Below are positions 24,712 through 31,644 of a stretch of 64,000 nucleotides of DNA, piece after piece (the stretch's first letter is position 1; each line of letters starts with the position of its first letter). A program made the position numbers and the translations under genes. This stretch comes from Clostridium sp. AN503 (GTDB taxonomy: Bacteria; Bacillota; Clostridia; Lachnospirales; Lachnospiraceae). The notes under the pieces are model-generated. The model had not been told where the DNA came from, searched no databases, and saw nothing but the letters and a program-made list of their open reading frames with translations. The stretch covers positions 1,550,001 to 1,614,000 of the forward strand of contig NZ_JBFDTP010000002.1 in assembly GCF_040719375.1 (NCBI RefSeq), in the 5' to 3' direction.

Positions 24712-25950
24712 ATGAAGGGTAATGTAATTGTCGGTCAGTCAGGGGGCCCCACGGCAGTAATCAATTCCAGTCTTGCAGGTGTGTACCGCACAGCAATGGA
24801 CCGCGGGGCGAAAAAAGTTTATGGCATGCTTTTTGGGATTCAGGGGCTGTTAGACGAGCAGTATGTGGATCTGTCTAAGCATATTAGGAGTGATCTGGAC
24901 GTAGAGATTTTAAAGCGTACTCCCTCGGCATTTCTTGGCACCTGCCGCTACAAGCTCCCGGATATCCATGAAAACCAGGAGATCTACAAAAAGATCTTCC
25001 AGATCCTGGAGAAGTTAAACATCGAATGTTTTATCTATATTGGCGGGAATGACTCTATGGATACCATTAAGAAGCTGTCGGATTACGCGATCCTGACGGG
25101 ACAGAACCAGAAGTTCGTCGGTGTGCCGAAGACCATTGACAACGACCTGGCTCTCACAGACCATACGCCGGGATATGGCAGCGCTGCCAAATATATCGCC
25201 ACTTCCACCAAAGAGGTGATCCGGGACGGCCTGGGCTTTTCCTACAAGAAAAAGCTGGTCACCATCATTGAGATCATGGGACGGAATGCAGGCTGGCTGA
25301 CCGGTGCGTCTGCGCTCTCGAAAGGTGAGGACTGTGATGGTCCGGATATGATCTTCCTGCCTGAGCTGGATTTCGATATCGACAAATTCATCAGCCGGGT
25401 GAAGAAGCTTTTAGAAAAGAAAGACGTGGTCGTGGTTGCTGTTTCAGAGGGTATCCGTACCAAGGAAGGGAAGTACGTCAGCGAGCTGGGAGCAGGAGTG
25501 GATTACGTGGATGCGTTTGGTCACAGGCAGCTCACCGGAACAGCCAATTATCTTGCTAATGTGGTCAATCAGCAGGTTGGATGCAAGGCCCGTGCGGTAG
25601 AGTTTTCGACCCTTCAGCGGAGTGCGGCGCATCTCGCTTCCCGTGTGGATGTGAATGAGGCGTTTATGGTGGGCGGCGCAGCGGTCAAGGCGGCGGACGA
25701 AGGGGATTCCGGCAAGATGGTAGTGATCGACCGTGTATCCGATGATCCGTATCAGTGCGCTACCGGGATTTACGATGTACATAAGATCGCCAACGGTGAG
25801 AAGCTGGTCCCGAGGGACTGGATCACAAAAGATGGGACTTATGTGACAGAGGAATTCATCGATTATGTAAGGCCGCTGATCCAGGGGGATTCCCCGTCTG
25901 TCATGGTAGACGGAATCCCGCGTCACTTATACATGTCCTCAAAAAAATAA
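24712..25950 (+). CDS. pfp: PPi-type 6-phosphofructokinase
   Basis: A 412-residue phosphofructokinase that converts fructose-6-phosphate to the 1,6-bisphosphate. The nucleotide-site motif reads GGNDS (111-115), with Asp114 where ATP enzymes have Gly, and PKTIDND (139-145) has Lys140; both are hallmarks of pyrophosphate-dependent members. The SGGPTAVINSSLAG start is also of that clade. PPi use makes the step reversible. The cofactor is inferred from residues, not proven. A strong aaggaggt site precedes ATG 24712. Confidence 0.92.
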   Translation: MKGNVIVGQSGGPTAVINSSLAGVYRTAMDRGAKKVYGMLFGIQGLLDEQYVDLSKHIRSDLDVEILKRTPSAFLGTCRYKLPDIHENQEIYKKIFQILEKLNIECFIYIGGNDSMDTIKKLSDYAILTGQNQKFVGVPKTIDNDLALTDHTPGYGSAAKYIATSTKEVIRDGLGFSYKKKLVTIIEIMGRNAGWLTGASALSKGEDCDGPDMIFLPELDFDIDKFISRVKKLLEKKDVVVVAVSEGIRTKEGKYVSELGAGVDYVDAFGHRQLTGTANYLANVVNQQVGCKARAVEFSTLQRSAAHLASRVDVNEAFMVGGAAVKAADEGDSGKMVVIDRVSDDPYQCATGIYDVHKIANGEKLVPRDWITKDGTYVTEEFIDYVRPLIQGDSPSVMVDGIPRHLYMSSKK

Positions 25951-25966
25951 GGGAGGAGTGATCAAT

Positions 25967-26404
25967 ATGCTGTCAAGAGCGATTGATGTTGCAAAAGAAG
26001 CATTCTCCGGCAAGAAGGATGACAACGGACACCCGTACGTCGACCACGCCCTGCGCGTGATGGATAAGATGGATACGGAAGAAGAAAAGATCGTAGCGGT
26101 GCTCCATGATGTGGTAGAGGAATCGGAGGTTTCTCTCCACGAGCTGCAGGCCATGGGATTTTCCCGCCAGGTGGTGGAGGCTGTGGGCATCCTGACGAAA
26201 CGCAATGATATGACATATTTTGATTACATTGATGATATCCGCTGCAGCGAACTTGCATCCAAAGTCAAGATCGCGGAGATCGAAGACAATCTGGATATGC
26301 CCCGGGTCAGGAAGATGTCGTTCCAGACCTACACCCCGCAGCTGCGGGCAAAAAAGGCGCTTGCAATCCTTAAGAATGAAGATACCGGCAATGATTATAA
26401 ATAA
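25967..26404 (+). CDS. HD-domain protein (RelA/SpoT-like hydrolase domain)
   Basis: A 145-residue stand-alone HD-domain protein. GHPYVDHALRVM (about 21-32), the VLHDVVEES pair (about 47-55) and KIAEIEDNLDMPR form the metal-binding pattern, closest to the hydrolase half of RelA/SpoT-type or small alarmone hydrolase proteins. It could hydrolyse (p)ppGpp or another nucleotide; the substrate is not shown by sequence. ATG 25967 follows gggagg at 25951-25956; GTG 25958 is too close to that site. Confidence 0.85.
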   Translation: MLSRAIDVAKEAFSGKKDDNGHPYVDHALRVMDKMDTEEEKIVAVLHDVVEESEVSLHELQAMGFSRQVVEAVGILTKRNDMTYFDYIDDIRCSELASKVKIAEIEDNLDMPRVRKMSFQTYTPQLRAKKALAILKNEDTGNDYK

Positions 26405-26427
26405 TTCGTCTCCCCTTGGCATATACT
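26399..26427 (+). promoter_or_regulatory. Possible sigma-E promoter for spoIVA
   Basis: An AAATAATT-like -35 (about 26399-26406) and CATATACT (26420-26427) resemble the mother-cell sigma-E consensus. spoIVA is a sigma-E gene in known spore formers. The -35 match is loose. A short palindrome (atactg taa cagtat) overlaps the -10. Confidence 0.3.
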
Positions 26428-26454
26428 GTAACAGTATAGCAAGGGGGTATCTTC

Positions 26455-27930
26455 ATGGATAATTATAATGTATACAAGGATATCAAAGCAAGGACCGGAG
26501 GCGAGATCTATCTGGGCGTGGTGGGACCGGTGAGAACCGGGAAGTCCACATTTATCAAACGGTTCATGGAGCAGCTTGTGCTGCCGGAGATGGATGACGA
26601 GCACCGGAAGAACCGGACGCGGGATGAATTGCCGCAGAGCGCCGCAGGAAAGACCATCATGACGACGGAACCGAAGTTCATTCCCAAGGAAGCCGCACTG
26701 ATCCAGCTTGCGGACGGGACTCAGGCGAAGGTACGTCTGATCGACTGTGTAGGGTTTATGGTGGAAGGGGCCAGCGGCCATGAGGAAAATGACAAGGAAC
26801 GCCTGGTAAAGACCCCCTGGTTTGAGGAGGAGATCCCATTCACCAGAGCGGCAGAGATCGGCACCCGCAAGGTGATCAAGGATCACTCCACCATTGGCAT
26901 CGTAGTGACCACGGACGGATCGTTCGGGGATCTGAAGCGGGATGCATACATACACGCGGAGGAGACCGCGATCAATGAGTTAAAGGCCATTGGAAAGCCG
27001 TTCATCGTGCTGTTGAATTCCGACAGGCCCTTCTCCGAGGAAACCGGTGTTTTGGCTCGTCAGATGCAGGAGCAGTATGGCGTGACTGTGATGCCGGTCA
27101 ACTGTGAGCAGCTGAAGCCGGAGGACATATACCGGATACTGGAAAAGGTGCTGAAGGAATTTCCGGTCACAGAGGTGGATTTCTTCATCCCCAAATGGCT
27201 GGAGATCCTTCCTTCCACCCACTGGTTGAAGGAACAGGTCATCAAAACTGCCAGAGACTTAATGACCCGGGTGCGCCATATGAAAGATGTACCCTCCGAC
27301 CTAAACGACGGCACGGACCAGGTGATCCGGTCCATGAAGGTAGATCAGATGGATCTGTCCGATGGAAGTGTCTCCGTGCAGGTGGCTCTGGAGGACGGTT
27401 ATTATTACCAGACCTTAAGCGACTTTGCTGGAATACCCATAGAAGACGAATACCAGCTGATGCAGAAGCTGAAAGATTTGGCATCCATGCAGGGCGAATA
27501 TGACAAGGTATTAAATGCCATGAACCAGGTAAGGATGAAAGGCTACGGCGTCGTAACCCCGGATCGTTCCGAGATCGTCTTAGATGAGCCGGTCGTGATC
27601 AAGCACGGCAATAAATACGGCGTAAAAATGCGTGCAGAGGCCCCGTCCATCAACCTGATCAAAGCCCACATCCAAACCGAGATCGCCCCCATCGTCGGAA
27701 GCGAACAACAGGCAGAAGACCTGATCGCCTACATGAAAGAAAACGCAAAAAAAGAAGAAAACGGGATCTGGGAGACAAATATATTTGGAAAATCCATAGA
27801 ACAGATAGTAGAAGACGGGATTCAGGCAAAAGTGAGCCAAATGACCGAAGACTGCCAGATGAAACTGCAGGATGCATTACAGAAGATCATCAATGACAGC
27901 AATGGGGGGCTCATATGCATCATCATCTAG
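26455..27930 (+). CDS. spoIVA: Stage IV sporulation protein A
   Basis: A 491-residue morphogenetic ATPase that polymerises on the forespore surface as the base of the spore coat. The Walker A is GPVRTGKST (24-32), followed by the TMTTEPKFIPKEA-like switch region and RLIDCVGFMV. The C terminus NGGLICIII matches the hydrophobic forespore-localising tail. The length is normal (about 492). Codon choice changes near 27540 from G-ending to C-ending and A-rich, while the reading frame stays intact. This gene shows the organism makes endospores. Confidence 0.97.
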   Translation: MDNYNVYKDIKARTGGEIYLGVVGPVRTGKSTFIKRFMEQLVLPEMDDEHRKNRTRDELPQSAAGKTIMTTEPKFIPKEAALIQLADGTQAKVRLIDCVGFMVEGASGHEENDKERLVKTPWFEEEIPFTRAAEIGTRKVIKDHSTIGIVVTTDGSFGDLKRDAYIHAEETAINELKAIGKPFIVLLNSDRPFSEETGVLARQMQEQYGVTVMPVNCEQLKPEDIYRILEKVLKEFPVTEVDFFIPKWLEILPSTHWLKEQVIKTARDLMTRVRHMKDVPSDLNDGTDQVIRSMKVDQMDLSDGSVSVQVALEDGYYYQTLSDFAGIPIEDEYQLMQKLKDLASMQGEYDKVLNAMNQVRMKGYGVVTPDRSEIVLDEPVVIKHGNKYGVKMRAEAPSINLIKAHIQTEIAPIVGSEQQAEDLIAYMKENAKKEENGIWETNIFGKSIEQIVEDGIQAKVSQMTEDCQMKLQDALQKIINDSNGGLICIII

Positions 27931-27938
27931 CAGTGCCA

Positions 27939-28112
27939 AATAAGACGTATAAAGGTATGCGTTGTGCTTGCACATAAGCAGACCTTTATATGGCTTATTT
28001 GATAGGGCGAGAGCCCTATCACCGACATGGAGCGAAGCGGAATGGAGGTGCACTGCGTACCCCGCCAGTACACCCCCACAAACTTCTTCGCCGCATGGAG
28101 CGCAGCGCAATG
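27939..28112. repeat. Structured spacer with two hairpins and an internal near-repeat
   Basis: The 243-base gap between spoIVA and the MBL gene contains several ordered parts. Arms 27939-27956 and 27982-27999 pair (aataagacgtataaaggt with two mismatches). A perfect 8-base hairpin with gaga loop follows at 28001-28020. Then catggagcgaagcggaatg (28026-28044) recurs as catggagcgcagcgcaatg (28094-28112). GC content and C bias are high. Nothing here is clearly coding. It could be a palindromic mobile unit or a structured RNA leader. Confidence 0.7.
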
Positions 28113-28173
28113 CCGGCCCGTCCAGGCATCCTCCCCTCCATTTCGAATCCCCACCCCAAGGAGGCATCAATAT

Positions 28174-29775
28174 ATGCGACTAGTATTCAGCGGCGCCGCC
28201 CACGAAGTCACGGGCAGCTGCCATTACATTGAACTTGGAACCACAAAACTCCTCGTCGACTGCGGCATGGAGCAGGGCCAGAACCTGTACGAGAACATCG
28301 ACCCGCCGGCCCCCTGGACCGACATCCAGTTTGTCCTCCTGACCCATTCCCACATCGACCATGTAGGAATGCTGCCCTATATCTACGCCCGCGGTTTCCG
28401 CGGCCGCGTGATCGCCACAGCCGCCACCTGCGACCTGTGCACGATCATGCTAAAAGACTCAGCCCACATCCAGGAGATGGAGGCTGAGTGGAAGAACCGC
28501 AAAGCGCGCCGTGCAGGCCGCGCAGAAGTCCCTCCGCTCTACGAGATGAATGACGCCTTAGGCGTCCTCGAGCACTTCGAACCTTACGAATACGGAGAAA
28601 TGGTAACCCTAAACGAATCGGTCACCATCCGTTTCACCGATATCGGACATCTTCTCGGCTCCGCATCCATCGAGATCTGGCTGAAAGAAGACGACATCGA
28701 AAAAAAGATCGTCTTTTCCGGGGACATCGGAAACAAAAACAAACCCCTGATCAAAGACCCCGCTTACACCAAAGAAGCAGACTACGCCGTAATGGAGTCT
28801 ACCTACGGAGACCGTCTGCACGAAAAGCGTGTAGACCACATCACCGAGCTGGTCCGCATTGTCCAGGAAACGCTGGACCGCGGCGGCAATGTGGTGATCC
28901 CTGCCTTTGCAGTAGGACGGACCCAGGAACTGTTATTTTACTTCCGCCAGATCAAAGCCCAGCACCTGATCAAGAACCACGACAGCTTTGAAGTCTATGT
29001 GGACAGCCCCCTTGCGGTGGAGGCGACCCATGTATTCAAGCAGAACCAGCTGGACTGCTACGACGATGAGACAAAAGAACTGGTAATACAGGGCATCAAC
29101 CCGATCTCATTTCCGGGACTGAAGCTCTCCGTGACCAGTGACGAGTCCAAGAACATCAACTTCGACACCCGCCCCAAGGTCATCATCTCCGCATCCGGAA
29201 TGTGCGATGCAGGCCGGATCCGCCACCATTTAAAGCATAACCTGTGGCGCCCGGAATGTACCGTGATCTTTGCCGGTTACCAGGCAGAAGGCACCATTGG
29301 CCGCAGCCTGACCGACGGGAATAAGACGGTCAAACTCTTCGGTGAGGCGATCGATGTAGAAGCACACATCGAAACGCTCCACGATATCAGCGGACATGCA
29401 GACCGGGATGGCCTGTTGGAATGGGCATCGGCATTTGAGAAAAAGCCGTCGCAGTTTTTTATTGTCCACGGCAGCGACAGCGTATGCGACCGGTTCGCAG
29501 AAGCCGTCACCAGCTTAACAGGAGTTCCGGCGAAGGCACCGTTTAGCGGCTCTGAATTCGACCTGGCTGCAGGCGTATGGGTGAAAGAAACAGAAGGAAT
29601 CCCGATCGCCTCTAAATCCGAGGCCACACGCAAGGCAAACGGCGTATTTGCCCGTCTCCTTGCAGCAGGGGAACGTCTTATGGCGGTCATCAGCCGGAAT
29701 GAGGGCGGCGCCAACAAAGACCTGGCGAAATTCGCCGATCAGATCAATGCATTATGCGATAAATGGGATAGATAA
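28174..29775 (+). CDS. MBL-fold beta-CASP RNase-like metallohydrolase
   Basis: A 533-residue CPSF73/RNase J-like protein. The metal motif HSHIDH (58-63) is complete, followed by the later metal-site histidine in IGHLLGSASIEIW. The beta-CASP domain motifs PAFAVGRTQEL, ISASGMCDAGRIRHHLKH and SGHADRDGLLEW follow. Such proteins process or degrade RNA. ATG 28174 is used because aaggagg lies at 28158-28164; the upstream ATG 28027 would add an unnatural leader. Coding bias is C-rich in the first two-thirds, unlike its neighbours. rnhA follows 14 bases later. Confidence 0.92.
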   Translation: MRLVFSGAAHEVTGSCHYIELGTTKLLVDCGMEQGQNLYENIDPPAPWTDIQFVLLTHSHIDHVGMLPYIYARGFRGRVIATAATCDLCTIMLKDSAHIQEMEAEWKNRKARRAGRAEVPPLYEMNDALGVLEHFEPYEYGEMVTLNESVTIRFTDIGHLLGSASIEIWLKEDDIEKKIVFSGDIGNKNKPLIKDPAYTKEADYAVMESTYGDRLHEKRVDHITELVRIVQETLDRGGNVVIPAFAVGRTQELLFYFRQIKAQHLIKNHDSFEVYVDSPLAVEATHVFKQNQLDCYDDETKELVIQGINPISFPGLKLSVTSDESKNINFDTRPKVIISASGMCDAGRIRHHLKHNLWRPECTVIFAGYQAEGTIGRSLTDGNKTVKLFGEAIDVEAHIETLHDISGHADRDGLLEWASAFEKKPSQFFIVHGSDSVCDRFAEAVTSLTGVPAKAPFSGSEFDLAAGVWVKETEGIPIASKSEATRKANGVFARLLAAGERLMAVISRNEGGANKDLAKFADQINALCDKWDR

Positions 29776-29789
29776 GGAGAGTCAGATTC

Positions 29790-30272
29790 ATGTCAAAGGT
29801 ACAGATTTACACGGATGGTTCAGCCAGGGGGAATCCTGACGGACCGGGAGGATATGGGGCGGTGCTCCAGTTTATGGACAGCAAGGGTCAACTGCATGAG
29901 AGGGTCCTGTCGGCCGGATATCAGAAGACAACCAACAACCGCATGGAGCTTATGGCGGCGATCGTGGCTTTAGAGGCGCTGAACCGTCCCTGTGAAGTCG
30001 AGCTTTATTCCGACTCCAAGTATCTGACGGATGCTTTTAATCAGAAATGGATCGACAACTGGGTTGCAAACAACTGGAAACGCGGAAAAAGCGGTCCGGT
30101 AAAAAATATCGATCTGTGGGAACGGCTCCTTGCCGCCAAAGCCCCGCACCGGGTATCCTTTATCTGGGTGAAGGGCCATGCGGGACATCCCCAGAACGAG
30201 AGGTGTGATATGCTTGCCACCACCGCCGCAGACGGACAGGATCTGCTGGTGGATGAAGGGGTGGAAAATTAA
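29790..30272 (+). CDS. rnhA: Ribonuclease HI
   Basis: A 160-residue RNase HI that degrades RNA in RNA-DNA hybrids. The catalytic Asp is in YTDGSARGNPDGPGGYG (about 7-23), Glu in NNRMELMAA (about 48-56), Asp in LYSDSKYLTDAFN, and the terminal His/Asp loop in GHAGHPQNERCD. A positively charged handle region (NWKRGKSGPVKN) is present. With rnhB at 5.2 kb, the window encodes both types. It is likely co-transcribed with the MBL gene. Confidence 0.95.
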   Translation: MSKVQIYTDGSARGNPDGPGGYGAVLQFMDSKGQLHERVLSAGYQKTTNNRMELMAAIVALEALNRPCEVELYSDSKYLTDAFNQKWIDNWVANNWKRGKSGPVKNIDLWERLLAAKAPHRVSFIWVKGHAGHPQNERCDMLATTAADGQDLLVDEGVEN

Positions 30273-30382
30273 GTAAATCTTACGATTGTTTACTTCTTTG
30301 GTTTTCATATTTTCATTCCTGGAAGTTTATGCTATGGTAGTGATGTGAGAGAGATACCATACAAAACGGGGCAGGATAATAT

Positions 30383-31024
30383 ATGAAATTAAAAGGGATA
30401 TGGATCACCATATGTTTGATCGTGGTAGCAGGTGTCTGTGCTACCAGTTATACAAAGCAGTATACCTCCGAATCTGTGACTATGAGATCGTTGGAGGAAG
30501 CTGCCGGCATCCCGGAGACGGCAGCGGCTGGCAGCGGCGATTTGGGTCTGGCATCTGCAGCGTCCCGCACAGCGGCTGTCCGTGGACAGGTGGCAGCAGA
30601 TGAGGCGGCAGATGACAGTGCGTTGGCAGAGATTGCCCAGGCAGAAGCTGTGGAGATATCGCCAGTTATGCAGGAGCTGTTTGATCTCGACGAACAGATA
30701 GAGAGAAGCCATTCGAAAACGGTAGATACCACAGCCAACTCCCTGAAGGCATCCGCAGAAAGCGAGTGGAAGCTGTGGGAGGACAGGATGGAACGTTATC
30801 TGGATATTCTTGAGAAGAAGCTTTCTGACGAAGACCGGGAAGCATTGTTCCTTGAGCAGAAGGAATGGATCAAGGACCGGGAAACTGCCGCCGCGTCCGC
30901 CTCCAAAAAGCAGAACAGCAGTGCTTTAGTAGAGCTTGAGTACAATCTTTTCATGAAGAAGATCACGAGAGAACGGGTCTACGAGCTGGCTAACCGCTAC
31001 GAAAAAGAACTGACGGAAGGATAG
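30383..31024 (+). CDS. LprI/DUF1311-like exported protein
   Basis: A 213-residue protein with one N-terminal hydrophobic segment (about residues 5-22, no lipobox) and an Ala-rich linker. A C-terminal helical region (about 120-205) has the W-R-L-Q-W pattern of DUF1311/LprI proteins: WKLWEDRMERYLDILEKKL, then FLEQKEWIKDRETAAASAS. LprI homologues can inhibit lysozyme, but that activity cannot be assumed. An open start with ATG 30383 is preceded by a weak ribosome site. A DUF1622 gene follows after five bases. Confidence 0.7.
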   Translation: MKLKGIWITICLIVVAGVCATSYTKQYTSESVTMRSLEEAAGIPETAAAGSGDLGLASAASRTAAVRGQVAADEAADDSALAEIAQAEAVEISPVMQELFDLDEQIERSHSKTVDTTANSLKASAESEWKLWEDRMERYLDILEKKLSDEDREALFLEQKEWIKDRETAAASASKKQNSSALVELEYNLFMKKITRERVYELANRYEKELTEG

Positions 31025-31029
31025 AGCAG

Positions 31030-31362
31030 ATGCTTCTTCTAAACTACATTGAAGATGTTTTTCAGATTATTGTGCAGTACGGAATCCTGTTCCTGGAATG
31101 CGCAGGAGTGGCAGTTCTGCTGCTGACAGCTGCAAAAAGTGTGATAGGATGTATCAAAAAAGATCCCGGAGTCAGGTTGATGCTGGCGCAGGGGATCGCC
31201 CTTTCCCTGGAATTTAAGCTTGGCGGCGAGGTGCTCCGTACAGTCATTGTGCGTGAATGGAGTGAACTTGCCATATTGGGGGCGGTGATCGTTCTGAGAG
31301 GCGCTTTGACCTTCCTGATCCACTGGGAGATCAAAACAGAGGAATCGCGGATCAATGGATGA
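31030..31362 (+). CDS. DUF1622 membrane protein
   Basis: A 110-residue protein with two or three hydrophobic segments (about 8-33, 70-95). The pattern LALSLEFKLGGEVLRTVI-like (here IALSLEFKLGGEVLRTVIV) and the following LGAVIVLRGALTFLIHWEI match DUF1622. Function is unknown. It is followed at once by an intrinsic terminator, so it closes the short transcript that begins with the LprI-like gene. Confidence 0.85.
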   Translation: MLLLNYIEDVFQIIVQYGILFLECAGVAVLLLTAAKSVIGCIKKDPGVRLMLAQGIALSLEFKLGGEVLRTVIVREWSELAILGAVIVLRGALTFLIHWEIKTEESRING

Positions 31363-31370
31363 AAGAATGG

Positions 31371-31399
31371 GAGGCGGAAGAAAATTCCGTCTCTTTTTT
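31371..31399 (+). terminator. Intrinsic terminator after the DUF1622 gene
   Basis: gaggcggaa (31371-31379) pairs with ttccgtctc (31385-31393, one GU pair), followed by six T residues. Confidence 0.85.
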
Positions 31400-31408
31400 G
31401 TTTCCGGC

Positions 31409-31437
31409 TTGATAATTGCAGGTTCCTATGATAAGAT
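31409..31437 (+). promoter_or_regulatory. Promoter upstream of the small membrane peptide and alaS
   Basis: TTGATA (31409-31414), a 17-base spacer and TAAGAT (31432-31437) fit a sigma-A promoter. It should drive the 48-residue peptide gene and alaS together. Confidence 0.7.
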
Positions 31438-31479
31438 ACAATGATGAAAGAATGTATCTGAACACAAGGAGGAATGATG

Positions 31480-31626
31480 ATGTCAGCTATCGCAGGAAGT
31501 TTTTTGCAGTTTGGCGTGAAAGCAGTGATTTTCGCGGCGATTGCCTACGCCGGGATTATCTGCGGCAAGAAGTTCAGAGATAAAAAAGATGCCGAAAAGG
31601 CTGCAGGCAGCCAGGAAGGCAGATAA
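31480..31626 (+). CDS. Small membrane protein, 48 residues
   Basis: A short gene starting with one of three tandem ATG codons (31474, 31477, 31480); 31480 is best spaced from aaggagg at 31466-31472. The product has one hydrophobic segment (FGVKAVIFAAIAYAGIICG) followed by a basic, charged tail (KKFRDKKDAEKAAGSQEGR). I know no function. It sits directly before alaS under the same promoter, and a similar short membrane peptide before alaS might be worth seeking in relatives. Confidence 0.75.
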   Translation: MSAIAGSFLQFGVKAVIFAAIAYAGIICGKKFRDKKDAEKAAGSQEGR

Positions 31627-31644
31627 TACGGAGGAAGCAGTAAA

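Noticed and set aside
28001..28020. Terminator or tRNA-like hairpin after spoIVA
   Set aside because: The stem is perfect, but no T-run follows and no tRNA cloverleaf can be built around it.
28027..28173. Upstream extension of the MBL gene
   Set aside because: Open frame, but the family begins at ATG 28174, which has a strong ribosome site; the extra 49 codons cover the structured spacer.
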